DNA from: Cardinalis cardinalis
Lineage: Eukaryota; Chordata; Aves; Passeriformes; Cardinalidae
DNA length: 64,000 nt
Reading direction: 5' to 3'
Assembly (NCBI GenBank): GCA_014549065.1
Contig: JACDOX010000218.1
Location: 849,536-913,535, forward strand
How positions within the stretch are numbered: position 1 is the first letter of the stretch; each line of letters starts with the position of its first letter. Of this stretch, positions 21,495 to 33,830 are shown piece by piece. Below the pieces are notes generated by a model, which had not been told where the DNA came from, made no database searches, and saw only the letters and a program-made list of their open reading frames with translations. The translations under genes and the position numbers were made by a program.

Positions 21495-24400
21495 GCTCTC
21501 AAGTAAATGTCAGCTCCTCTGAAGCAGCAGTCAGCTGTTTTAGTGCTGCAGGAGGGATTAGCTATAAGCAAATGGTATTTGCCCCAATTCCAGGCTGGCA
21601 GCAAGTTCTTCTATCCATACAGGAACAGAGTGTGTGCTCACCAAATGAGTGTTGTGAGCAAGTGTAAAGATGACAAGTTGTCAAATAGATCTTTGCTGCC
21701 TAAGAGGAGGGTAAATGGTGAGCAGGAGAAAAATTGTTGTGTATTTGTGTCTTGGGCATGTGCAAGCACTCAGTGAGCAGTTGTTGTGCTGTTCTGAGCA
21801 CCCCAGGGCACTGCCCTGTGCTGTTTGGTCTGATCATGGTGTGCAGCCTAAGTGGTGGGTTCTGACCCCCCCAGCAGATATTTAGAGGTCTGCCATAGAC
21901 TTCATCAGGACCTTGGGTGCTTCTAGGGCAGTAGAAAGGAGGATAGTCCTGGGGTCCTGANGGTGCTGTTAAATCTGAGCAGGTATGTCTTAAGTGGTGA
22001 GTCTTGACTTCTGATGGGTTCTGAAAGGTCTTAAAGAGGTGCCAGGTTGTTTGAGCTCAGGTACAGCACTGCCTGCAGCGAGTCTGTAGTGCTTCTGCTC
22101 CAATGTGGTGTCACTGACCTCTTGGTTTGGTTTTTTAAGTAATGTAAAAGGGATATTTGTGGAGTTTTGAACTTCTTTCTGACTTGGATTATTTGTTGAC
22201 TTTGGAAGCTGTAAGCAGAGGGTAAGAATCAGTAGCTGGAACAGTGTTTGTGTGGAGAGAGAAGGAAAAAGTATGAACTTCTTTAGCCAGCTCTGTGCCA
22301 CTGAACCATGTGGCTGCTCTAGGCCATGTGATTCAGGCCTCTAGAATCACCAGGTCTGTAGTAGTTGATTGTTTTCCTGGGTAAAAGGGATAAGAACAGG
22401 TTTTAGTTACTGTCTGAAAACATTTAAATTGGCATGAGAACATCTACATGCATTTAATGGTAGGAGCTCAACACCTATGGGGTAGGGAGAGGGTCAGCTT
22501 TGCATTTGGTGTTTGCAGCTGGTTCTTCTCTCTGCCAGCCCAGGCTGCTGCCCACGAGGGTTGTGTAAAAGCTGCTGAGCCAGAGGTGGGTTGATGGTCA
22601 GCCCTGCTTGTTTGTTTGACATCACCAGCAGGAATAGATCCTTGGGAGGTTTTTTTGTTGTTTTTTTGGAAATTGACCTGATGAGAAACTAAGACTCAGC
22701 AGAAAGACCATTTAGCTAGATAAAGTGGGAAGTTGCAAACCATATCAAGGAGTGTAAGAAGATAAAAATGCTTCCCAGGGCACTTGTGCATTTGACTGAA
22801 AGGAAATCACTGACTGATTAATTCTGTCTCAAGAGAGAAAAGGAAGTTATTTCTAAGAATTTGGTAATGTGATGTAGTAATTACATCTGTGAAATGTTAC
22901 AGCAATGCTGTGTTAAGGTCTATAAATTAAAAGATGATTATGTGATTCAGAGTTTTTTATGAAGCTGTTACTAATAGGTTAGTTTAACTACTGACCCATT
23001 AGACTTTCTAATAAATACTCATTAATTGTTCTATAAATCAGTTAGTGGTTAAAGCTAAGCAACACACCAGAAAGCATGCTATTTCTAAACCTAGTACTAT
23101 AGGTTGAAAGGAAAAATTATTCTGCTCCTCTCTGCAATTATCTTGCAATGGAGTCACTCCTCATCACAAATAAAATAACTCCTGACTTGTTAATGTGAGC
23201 GAGTCAGGCAGTAGATTTAGGTCTGTAGTACCTCTGTGGGTGGTAAATTTATAGTAAAGGGTGCAGAGTGGCAAATGCTGTTGTGTGATGGGTGGCATGA
23301 AGGTGCAGCTCATAACTCACCCTTCATTAGAGTGAGGGAGAGCTATCTGAGCAGTAAGTGATGCTTTGTCTCTCATTGCTGGCACGCTTGTTATGCATTT
23401 TGGAAGTTACAGGCTGGCAGACTGAGACTTGTCTGTAGTCAGATGATAAATACTGTGCAGCCTCTGGGGCCTGAGTGGAGCCTCCTTCCACTGATGCATT
23501 TTAATTCACCTCCCTGAGAGCCTCACAAAATAGGTCTGAATAAAAGGAACAATGAGAGAAGGTGAGTTCAAACAAGAATGCACTTGCAGTGTTTGCAGGC
23601 ATGATAGTTTCTGCCATGTAAAGCATCACTGGGTCTGCTCTTCCTTGTGACAAGGATTTTTGGAGTAGTTTTCAGCCCACCCTACAAATGCCATAGGTTG
23701 GGGATTCCTCAGAGGGTCCTTACTCACCTTTCCCCTTGCATGTGTGCAGGTGCTGCGCCAAAGGTGGGTTTAGCACTGCTGAGAGGTGGTTTGACAGCTC
23801 TGAGGGCATGCTGAATCCACAGCCAGGCATGAGCACTGGTGGCTCTCAGTGCTCCAGCTCAGTCCTGCCCTGCAGGGTGGCCTCCTATGGGACCAGGCTG
23901 CTGCCAGATCCTGCTTCATCCCTGCCCTTGCCAAGGCCATGAGCAAATCTGCTAATGGGCACCACTTGTAAAGGCTTTTTTGGATGTGTATCACCAAGTC
24001 TGAGCACCAGCTGCCCACAGCAGCTCCAGTGCAGCTGCTGAAGAGGAGGAATTGCTGCAGGGCTGAGCTGTGCTGGTGCCTCTGCTTCAGGGTGGAAGCT
24101 GTCAGTGACAGCCCCTGAACGTCCAGGCTCCTCTGGGCCACAACAACTGAACTAAACTGAGAGAGAAGCAAGAAAGCACTGAATTCTCTCTAGAGATTTA
24201 CCTAGAGTCAAAGATAAGCTCTGCTACTGCCTAACTTCTGCTGAGATGCCTCTGAGGCTGTCTCATGCCTCCAAAGATGCTCTGTGCTGGGGACAGTAGC
24301 ACCAGGGGCAGGTTTGTGGCAGAGGCAGGGATATCCAGTGTCTCAGGTGTCTGAAAAATGTGTGAAGTAGGAGAGGGGTGAGGGTGGGTGAGCAGGAAAA

Positions 24401-25204
24401 GATGAGACAAATTGAAGGTAAAGAAATCCACCCTGAGGTTGTGGTTTAAAGAGCCTTCTGTCTCTGCCTTTGATGCAAGGGAGATGAAGTACCCATGAGA
24501 CAAGCAGCAATATTCTCTTGGGATTTTCCCCAAGTTCCTTCCCAGCTGGTTGACTTTTCCTGTTCTAACAGTGTTCCTGGCAGCACAGAAAAATGCACAG
24601 ATCTGTTTCCAAAGGTGATGCACCTCCTCAGGCCCATAGATTTGTGTGTCCTGCACTAGTGGCTATAAGCAGAACAGACCTGTTTTAAATATAAAAATGT
24701 GGGGATTTGTTTTATGCTTGTTTGGGGTGTGTTTCTTTTGCTCTAGCTACCTATTTTAAACTTCCATTGTGCTCTGCTATTGCTGAGGTAAGCTGGGTTT
24801 CCTTCATTATGAAGAGGAAGGTTCCTGAGTGTCAAATACCCATGAGAGATGAAGGGGAAGGGCAGAAATTTCGGTTAAAATTACTTAATTGGAGCTTGGA
24901 GTGGAGCTTAAAGGGGGGAAAAGAAACCCTTGCATTTGACTTTTTATTCCATAATACTATTGACTTAAGAGCAAGATGAAAAGGCTTTACTATTCAAGGA
25001 GTTCTCTTTTCCATAGTTAATTTGCTCCACTCAACAATAGTCTGTCTTTGCATCCACCTTATTTAACAGAGGTCAAGTAAAAAAAAGTGCAGAAATAATG
25101 AAAATGCACTCCACTGAGGAATAACATGTGATATCTTTTCCCCCTGTAGCCAAGACAGAGATAAATAATTATTTGTTAGACCTAGGATTTGACATATTGA
25201 CATT

Positions 25205-25238
25205 GGGGGGGGGGGGGGGGGGGGGGCGGTGGGGTGGG
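25205..25238. repeat. Poly-G tract (G22) with G-rich extension
   Basis: Twenty-two consecutive G at 25205-25226 are followed by CGGTGGGGTGGG. Such a run could form a G-quadruplex on the plus strand. Its exact length is unreliable, because homopolymers of this size are prone to slippage and sequencing error. Confidence 0.9.
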
Positions 25239-25562
25239 AAATCACATCTTTTTCATGAATTTCCCATCTTTTATGCTTCCAGATCCTAAAGGCAAAGAAG
25301 GAAAAGGTAGCAGGGTCATATTCCTATGTTTCACCATCCAGGTGTGTGGCTGAAGGCTCAATTTTGGCAGGAGCTGCTAACCTCTTCCCCTTTGTTTTTA
25401 ATTTGTCCCTGCTAGTCACAAAATCTAAAAATGCAGCTGTTTCTTGCCTTTATTGCCTGCTGATTATTGCTCAGCTCTAGTTTGCCTCCTTATATTTGTG
25501 ATGAGGCATCTGTCAGTGCAGGGGTGACTGAGGTAAGATGAGATTTTTGGTGTCTGTGCTAG

Positions 25563-25649
25563 AACAAGTCAGCACACATTGAGCAGAACATCTGGTTGGA
25601 AAATACCTGTTTGCTGAAACACAAACTCTTTGTGTTGCACTGTGCTTTT
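25563..25649 (+). CDS. Possible exon, 29 codons, phase 0-0, low confidence
   Basis: An acceptor (TGTGCTAG with a T-rich tract) precedes 87 bp open in phase 0, ending CTTTT|GTAAGC. The peptide starts NKSAHIEQNIWLEN and later contains LLKHKL. It has the same phase and strand as exons A-C and lies between B and C, so it would fit the same transcript. Its heptad pattern is not as clean as in B or C, and the C-terminal part (FVLHCAF) looks less like a coiled coil. Chance is a real alternative. Confidence 0.25.
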
Positions 25650-28600
25650 GTAAGCATGGGGAGGTGGGCAGAGGGAGTACATGGACCATAAAATCTTCCA
25701 GAGATGCTGGAGAAATGCTTAATGATTCAGATGAAATTAAATGTCGGAACTCTCTCCTGGTGTTGCCAAGAAGCAGATGCTAAGCAAAGGCTAAAGCAAG
25801 AATTCCCTTGAATACCTTCCTTCTTTCTGCTTTGGGCCTTCCTGAGGCAGAAGTTGTTTCTGGGTCACTGTGTTTGAAAAGCACTGAAGGATGGATTCAT
25901 TCTTTTTCCACTTGTCCAGATTTTTCTTGAAATCTGTTACAGGGAATATTTTGTGTGTTTTCTGTTTATGAGGCTATAGAACAAATAATTCTAAACAATT
26001 CTGGTTTGGAGAGGTGTTGAAGGCCAGTGTTGCTTGGAGCTAGAGGATAATTCCAGCTGACTTTGACAAAGTTACTGGCAGGTTCAATATTTTGAAGATA
26101 AATAAATAAATAATCTCCTGAGCTGGAAGCACTGGGTTTTTAGCCACCCTGCTTGAGATGAGTGAAGGATATGTTTACAGCAGCATCTTATCCCAAGTAC
26201 TACCAATAGGAATCTCTAAGAAGAAGACTTACACAAATACTTTGTGTTTACACTACTGTGTTCCCAGATAGAGCGTAAAAAGTCTGGGTAAGGCTTGGGT
26301 TCTTTCTTGTCTAAATATTTAAACCCATGCTCTGTATCAGTGACTTGTAGCTCTGCTATCCAGAAGACAATGTAGTTCAATGTATTCCTTTACCAGTATT
26401 ACTCAGGAGGATTTTGGTTTTGTTTTGGTCTTAATTTTGTCCAATTACTCCTTCAGAGACAATGTATAAGGAAAAGTGATTTATTCCTGCCTTTTATCTA
26501 CAACACAGAGCGTTTGACTTCCTCTGGGAGGATATTTTGCACTCCAGTGGGTTCGTTATTGCAAGTCAGTAATTCCTTTTTTTTTTCCTCCTCATCACCC
26601 TCCTCTAGAGCATCTTATTCTGATCCAGTTAGGTTTGTCCAAGTGTCAAGCTAGAAGAACTTAAAATAGTGATTCTCTTAGGTAACACTGGTGTAGGAGA
26701 CAGGAGTTTGATTCTGGTTTTCTAAATTGAGGGAACTTCCTTCAGGAAATAAACACAACAGTTGTGTGACCAGCATCTCTCTGTTGTGATGGAGGAAGTT
26801 TTCCATAATTGGCTGGAATAATAATCTGCTGACCTTGGACCTCTGTGATCAGCCCTTACCAGCTGCTTCAGTGGGAAAAAGCAGAGACCCTCTGAGTGGC
26901 ACTGAGGGAGTGAACCTCCTCAGGAAAGCTCCTCTGATAGCTGGAGATGGGCTCTGTGTTGAGATATGAGGATCTAAACCCTTCTGTACTGAACAGGGTG
27001 TTTATTTTGCTTTCAGGTTGTTCTATCTTAGTTGTCACCTGCAACAGTGTGCTCTGGAGGTGAATGTGCAACAGATTTTAGGTAGTCTGCCTTTTTCAGT
27101 CTCAGTGGATGGCCTCATTTGCAACTTGATGCTCTTTTTTTAGAAAGGCAACAAAACCAGACAGATCTTATGTCATTGTTTTTAAATGAGTTTTCCATTC
27201 TCCCACCTGCCTTTGCATCTTGGCCTTTGAGCTGACAATATTGGCAGTACCTTCCAAGTGTCTCAAGTGTCCCTGATGTAAAGATTGGGGTACTAAGCTA
27301 TTCTCCAAGTGTTTAAAGTGCATTAGTGGAAGATGTAAATCCAGTCAATGGTGGCTGTCCAGACCACAGTAAGCCATTAATTAATCCCAGTCAATGTATG
27401 AGGTGGTTTTCTAAAACTGGGGAGGGCTTGCAACATATCCTGTTGGTCATTAAACATTCTTAGACTAAAGATGAGAATCCAGAGGGGAAAAGGGAGTGCT
27501 TGCTTTGGAACTATTTCTTGGTAAATAACAGAAAGCACTTGAGTTAGGGATGAGTGTCCAGCTTAGACACCAGGAGCTGTGTCAGTGGATGCTCTGGTAG
27601 TGCCAGTGAACTCTGTGGTGTGGTTCTTCCTCCCAGGACTCAAGTGGGATGTTCTGCCTGGAGCAGTAAGGACCAGATCTCCTGGCGTGCCTCAGAGCTC
27701 TCTGCTCTCTTGCTGGGCAGTGTATATGTGCCTGTGGGGAACTGTGTTTCATGGGGAATGTATTTTCTTATCTTCTGTGTGCTGGCAAAGGGTCAAAAAT
27801 GCTGTTAAGCAGAACTATACGTATGTTTGTGGATCTCTTAGAGCTGGGAGGAAAAGAGATGTTTGTATGTGCATGAGAGAGTGCTTAGTTGGCTTTAAAA
27901 ATAGGTATTTTATGTCGTTGACTAGTTCTAAGGGAAACTTGCTTTATTTCTGCCCCAACTCACCCTGGGGTGACATATACCTCAGATGTGATAATTTTAT
28001 TTTCTTCCCACCTTTACTGTTTCCCTGCTAGTCCTGGCCATGAGGAACTCTAAATGTAGAACTTTGTGTGAAACAGACCTAATATAAAGGAGATTAAGTG
28101 ACTGTTAAGCAAAAGGTCCAGGAATTCCAAGTCCTGCAGCGTGACCAACACAGTGTCAGCACGAGTGCTGCCAAAGCCACCCAGCGATACCAGGGCTGGA
28201 GGTGCTGCCTGCCAAAATCCCTGCTCCTGGTGGGGAACACGTGAGCTGCTTAACTCCTGGTGCCTGAAACNTCCCTCTGTTCCTGGCCCTTCCTTCAGAG
28301 CTTGTGAGTCACTTCCCCTCTCCCCTGAAGAGAAGTTCTCTGGAAAACAGCATCCCAGGGTGCCGTGTTTGTTGACTTCCATGGACTTTGAGAACAAAAT
28401 CACTCCATGTGCCCGCAGAGATATTTTCCTATTAACTGCTGACTCTGTAAATTCTCCCTGGATGTTGAAAGTCAGGCTGATATTCTTCTTATTGAGGTCT
28501 TGTTGGGGATGCAAACCCTCAGGACAAATGTAGCTTTTGGAGGTGCTGTGAATGCCCCTGGAGCATGGTGCCCTCGCTAATGTGGCACACGTGGACTGCA

Positions 28601-29003
28601 CAGCAGCAGCATCTGCCTCCACTACTCCTGTGACAAGGACAAAGAGCTTTGCAGCCACCTTTTCCTGCAAGGTGAAGGTTGTCTGGACTGCTTGGAGGAG
28701 AGGATTAGCCATGGCGATAGGCAAGCAGAAAGGAAGGGCAGTGTCACCCCCTCTGTGTTTTCAGCTTGCTTTGTCCCTTCCCAGTAAAACAGACTTGCCC
28801 AAGAGGCAGTTTTGGAGTTGAAAGGCTCTGTGCCAACTCTTAGCCTGAGACTGAGAACTCCTGATGTGAATTTAAGTTCTCTGAGACTTGCAGTGAAGGA
28901 TCAGACATATTTGAGTTTTTTCTCCCTCAACCCACTCGGGTTTTTCTTTCCCCCCTTTAAGGTAGAAAAGGCCCCCAGGGCTGTGCTTCCTACAGTCCCT
29001 AAA

Positions 29004-29171
29004 CCCTTGGTAAGGATGTCTGTGAAGTGCCTGGTGCTCCCTGAGCCCTTGGTAAGGATGTCTGTGAAGTGCCTGGTGCTCCCTGAACCCTTGGTAAGGA
29101 TGTCTGTGAAGTGCCTGGTGCTCCCTGAACCCTTGGTAAGGATGTCTGTGAAGTGCCTGGTGCTCCCTGCA
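29004..29171. repeat. 42-bp tandem repeat, four copies
   Basis: Four near-identical units with an exact 42-bp period begin at about 29004, 29046, 29088 and 29130, each containing CCCTTGGTAAGGATGTCTGT. Variation is limited to one or two bases at the unit joins. Because 42 is divisible by three, several frames on both strands stay open across the array, which explains the repetitive open frames seen there. Each unit contains CTTG|GTAAGG, which resembles a 5' splice site. Confidence 0.95.
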
Positions 29172-32100
29172 TGCCAGGGGCTGTGAAGTTGCCTTGCTCC
29201 CATAGCAACCACTGATGTTATCAACACAGGAGCGAGCAGATGTGGGAAGTGCTGTGTGGCCTCTCCCTAACCCAGGAAAGGGTCAGCAGCTCTGCCATCC
29301 CTCACCCAGTTCCCCTGCTGTACTGGGACTGGTTTGAGCCCTAGCAGTGTGGTCTTGCTTGGAGCTGATCCACAGACTTTATGGATGTGTACACTAGCAG
29401 TCTGTTAGAGTTGTCCGTGTTTTATGTCCTTTGTTTTATGTCTTTTGTGCTTGCCTGAAATGCTGATGGTGCTCAGGAGCATTTTGTGTAATAACCACCA
29501 AGAGAGTATTGAAAACATCCCCCTGTGTGGGGGAAAATAGAGAATTTGAGAGTGTGTTTCCCTGAGAAAAGATAATTTATATGTGCTTGCCAGTACTCTG
29601 CAGCTAAATAGCTTCTCGGTCTGATTCACCAGTATATTAAAACTGTTCTTTAGCACTCTCAGAGTACAAAATGGCTTTATAGCAGATCAAGTAATCACTG
29701 GAGAGTATCTCCTGGTGTTGGAGGACCTTATGCCTGGGATGGTTGTCATGGTAGCTCCAGCTGTCAGCATCAGACATAAACCCAGTGAGAGCCCCAGCAT
29801 CAGTTTCTTCTTAGGATCACCTTTTTCTTGGGATTTTCATGTTGTTTTGGGCCTATCAGTTACCCTGACTTTTAGTAAGAACAGATATAGAGCTCAAGTA
29901 GATTCTGTAATCAAAAATCTTGTTTAAAAAACATGGAGTTTTTCTAATTTTTAATTTTTTTTGTGTGGAATGTTCCTTGAATGAATTGTAGAATTGGATT
30001 AGTTGTTTCAAATTTACTGCATAAGTTTCCATTTTAAATTGCAATAGCTAATAATTAAAACTAAATTATCACTCCAGGTTTGAAAGCAATTTACTTGTAT
30101 GTGTATGTTCACTTCTCTAAATGTGTGTGTACTTATTTTTATATAGAGAAGTATTAATTTTCATAATGACTGTACTAAGTCTGAGAGCAATTCTGGTGAG
30201 GGGGATTAAATTTGATTTGCAGGCTTGAGCTCAGTCAGTACTGCATGGAAACAGAGCCCAGGTGCTCCTCTTCATTTTGCTCTGCTTCAACAACATTGCT
30301 GCTTTTAACTATGAATTCTTAAATACATTGTCTAGTTAATGTGAGCAACATTCCCTGTACAGAGTGAGTTCACATCATGCAAAGCAGTCAGAGGCAGTGT
30401 GGAACAGGTCATGGCAAGGCTGAGACCATTGCGATATTGGAAGACTGAAGAGTCTTGATGTGCCTCTTGCACGTAGCAGAAGATCCACTGTGGAGGGCTT
30501 TTTATTTATTTTAAGCAGCAGTATAAGCAATTTTATTCCTATAACTTGGCATTTTTTTCCCAGACTGCACACCACAGGCATTCCCACCCCCAATATAAAT
30601 CCAGCAGACTATCACTTAGGATACTAAGTTTATTAGTTTCTAAAATCAGTCAGTAACAGCATTCTCCTGCTCATAAAGTTCAGTAAATGACTCTTTTTAG
30701 ACAGAAAAGATCTTAAATTTTGACTGAGATGCATGACTGAAAAAGGCTTAGTAAATTAAAATCTGTGACAAGCACCAATGCTTTATTTTTAACTGAGAGA
30801 AAATTGTTCTTGTAGATGCTTCTCTCCATGCCTTAATTTTGAGCTCTGCAATATTTATTGGCTGTGACATTGAGGAATCATCACACCTTCCTCTTTGCCT
30901 GTGTTTTTAAATGCAAGGATGAGGGTGGTGTGTGAGCAGCACAGTTATTCCAGCCAGCTCCTCCAGGAGAGGTAACGGTGTGTGGTCCTCTGGCTCAAAC
31001 CATTAATTCAAGGCACAGCCTGTTGCATGCTCTGCAGCCATCACGTGCTCCTGCTGGGATGCACAGCCAGGAGTGGCTTCACCCAGCAGGATCAGGCTTT
31101 GGGCTGGGTTGGCTGTTGCTGTAACCCCCCCAGGCTGCTTGCCTTTTCTCAAACACACCTGTCATTTGATTTGAAGTGTTTTTATTATGCCTATTTTGTG
31201 GTGTGGTTTTTTTTTTTATTTCTCAAGACTGCAGACAAAAGGAAATCTCAGTATTTTTGTTGCTCTGGTTATTGACATCTGTGGTTGTTTTTTTGAATTG
31301 CTTTGGTGGTAAGACAGTCCCCGAAACAGTAGAACTACCAGCAAAAATATTTCTAACCTCTAGAAAGCAACATTCAAAGTACATACAGCCTTTTCTGTTT
31401 CTGGGGAAAAGCTGACTTTCCCAAACATCACTCAATGCTTTTTCTCTCCCCTGCTCCTAAAAGTCCTGAGCAAATACTGGTTTGACTGCATGCTAAATCT
31501 CTCACTATACTTTAATTCACTTGAAGCTTCATTTACTGTTTTAATATAAGCTTAGGCCCTACTGGGACCAAGAGTTCCTTGGTATTTTTAGTGTAGTTTC
31601 TACTCATACAGTGACTGGTCATGTCCTGTTGTCTTGAAGCCACGAATTTTGCCATTCTTCTCTTATATGAGGAGCAGGAATGAGAGCTGAGGAGACAGAA
31701 GAGAGTTCTAAACCATCTGCTGTGCCCCCTGGGAACACCCAGGAGCTTGCAGGGCTCAAAGAGCAATTTCAGAGCTGATTGACCTCTACTTCCCCAGTGT
31801 GCCTGTGGCTCTTGGGAAGCAGTTAAATCATAGGGTAATTTATTCATCCACAGTCCCCTTGACACCTCTCTTCACCATCCCATCTGTTTTCTGCTGGGTA
31901 GAGAGGAGAAAAATGATGTGTTGGGACTGTAGGACAGTTGAGAATAGGACCCATTTTATTTACACCTCCAAAAGTGCAGCAGAGAGAAGCTGGATTTAAC
32001 TTGATCCTGAATTTGTTTCTGGAGCTGCTGGACTGGTGTTCCTTGTTCCTTGAATTTGTTGCTGCAGCTCCAGCTCTGGCTCTGTGGCTTTCCAGGCAGT

Positions 32101-32399
32101 GCTTTTTCCTCCAATGGAAGCAAACCCCAAGTTTCTAGTGCTCACAATGGCAATCCTGACTGCCCAAACCTCCAGATTCTAGCCCTGTTAAATCTGAAGA
32201 ATTCACCATCTGAAGGTTATTTCCCACCTGGTTTTGTCAGCTGAAGCTTTACCTTTTGAGGTCAAGTGTTCTTGTATGCAGACAAAGCCTGGAGTTGTTT
32301 CCCAGATTCTCTACTGTTTCTTGAGTCATCATCCAATTACACTAATTAGCACAGGACAGCACTGATAGAACCAGGCAGAGATGTTGGGCAATGAGTTAA

Positions 32400-32503
32400 T
32401 GTGGCCATGATTTAGTGGTGGCCTTGGAAGTGTTTGGTTGATGGCTGGCCTCAATGGACTTGGAGGTCTTTTCCAACCTCAGCACTTCCAGGATTCTGTA
32501 AGA
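32400..32503 (+). mobile_element. CR1 LINE 3' end fragment, sense
   Basis: The block TTGGTTGATGGCTGGCCTC, then GGACTTGGAGGTCTTTTCC and AACCTCAGCACTTCCAGG, ending in ATTCTGT, is the diverged CR1 3' terminus. Only about 100 bp are recognisable, and the 5' boundary is approximate. Confidence 0.7.
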
Positions 32504-33704
32504 AATCTACTCTGACCTAAGGATTCCTGAGGTGTAATCTTTAACCAACTGGAAGGCAAAGCCTGGCCTACCTCCTTCCCTTAATACTCTCTTCTTAAGC
32601 TTGGCTTTTACTTCATTCATCATAACTGCACAGGTTGAATAATAAATTTGGCTGTTTTTAACTACCAGCACATTAATAACATTATTATTTACTTGTATAC
32701 CTGCAGAAAGACAAGTTAGCAGTACTGGCTTGAGATTCTTTTGTGCATTGAATTGTACCTGGACTGAGTATTATGGGGTTGGCTAGTCCTATAAAAAGTA
32801 ATTTTCCAGTTATCTATATATCTATACACTTAGAGCTGGAAAAAAGCCTTAAAATTAATAATTACCAGCTCAAATATTTGTAGCAAGCAAACATCCTAGG
32901 CAACTCCTCCAGCTGTATTGCTGACTGGAATTGAAAAATGTGTTCTTCTTAGGTTGCCTTTTACCTCCCAAGGATTTGCTTGGACTTGTTCCTCCCTTCC
33001 CTGACACTTGTTTGCAGTCTCCTTCTGCATCCTGTCCCTGGGTGGCATTTGTACCTGCAGAACAAATTCCCTGACTGATATGAGGTTTACTTTAATGTCA
33101 CCTGCCTTCTTTTCCTTAATTTCCTTTGGCATTGCCCTTAATCTAGAAGAAATCTTCAAGGCTGGAAGTTGCTCTTGAAAAATGAAAGATGAAAATATTG
33201 TAACTTGACAGAATTAATACTCAATGTGTTGCTTTACTACCAGCACAAATAACTAAGCTGCTCAAATCTTGTGTTGATGGGAAAGCACACAAGATAAAGA
33301 AGAAGGAAAAGTGAAGTAAATTTTACATGTGTAAAAGTTTCATGCTTTTTAATGAAAATGTAATAGTAATACTGTTTAACTAGGAGCTGTATCAGGAGGA
33401 TTAAATTGCTGAAATAAAGTATTTCTGATAAAATGCATGCAGTATTAGGGGAAGTCCAAATGAATGTGTGTATGTGTGTTACTCCTTAAATGCTTTCCAG
33501 GCTGGTTTTTAATGAGACTTTTGTCACGGCTAATGCAGAGAAATTTGGAGCCACTTCTTCCCTCTTATCAAGCTGTGGGCCTGAAATTTGCCAGCTGAGG
33601 TGTGGCTCATCATATAATAAATGTTGGCACTTGATTTCCACTCTGATAATTTTACAGCCTGCTTTGTTTGACAAGTCCCTCATGTGTTTGTTTTGTTGTT
33701 GCAG

Positions 33705-33830
33705 TTTCACAAGCTACAAAGGAGGCTCAGTGCTGACCAAGCCATGCTGAAACAAGAACAAGGGGAGAACCAGTGCTGGGATCAGCAAGTTGCCCTGCTG
33801 TCAGCTGAGTTTATGGCTCTGCAGAAAAGG
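33705..33830 (+). CDS. Candidate exon C, coiled-coil segment (42 codons, phase 0-0)
   Basis: A T-rich tract ending GTTGTTGCAG is followed by 126 bp open only in phase 0 and ending AAAAGG|GTAAGA, a strong donor. The peptide starts FHKLQRRLSADQ and ends EFMALQKR. Positions 1, 4, 8, 15, 25, 29, 32, 36 and 39 are F, L, L, L, W, V, L, F and L, an almost perfect heptad pattern across the whole exon. The other two frames contain stops. Same strand and phase as exons A and B. Joined directly to B, the heptad register shifts by one residue, so either a stutter or a missing exon lies between them. The protein is not recognised; many centrosomal, ciliary and cytoskeletal proteins have such exons, but nothing here picks one. 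Confidence 0.63.

Larger units (their letters stand above)
21495..33704. other. Long intron-like stretch with low-complexity islands
   Basis: Apart from the entries listed separately (poly-G tract, possible exon at 25563, 42-bp tandem repeat, CR1 at 32400) I see no gene. Longer open frames at 23770-24171, 24231-24656 and 28050-28724, all minus, show no recognisable motif and fall in GC-richer patches, so I leave them uncalled. A segment at about 31235-31310 has a good acceptor and a GTAAGA donor around a very hydrophobic frame; it is probably chance. Confidence 0.45.

Noticed and set aside
28812..29227. Overlapping repetitive open frames on both strands
   Set aside because: They are produced by the 42-bp tandem repeat, whose period is a multiple of three, and show no sign of a real protein.
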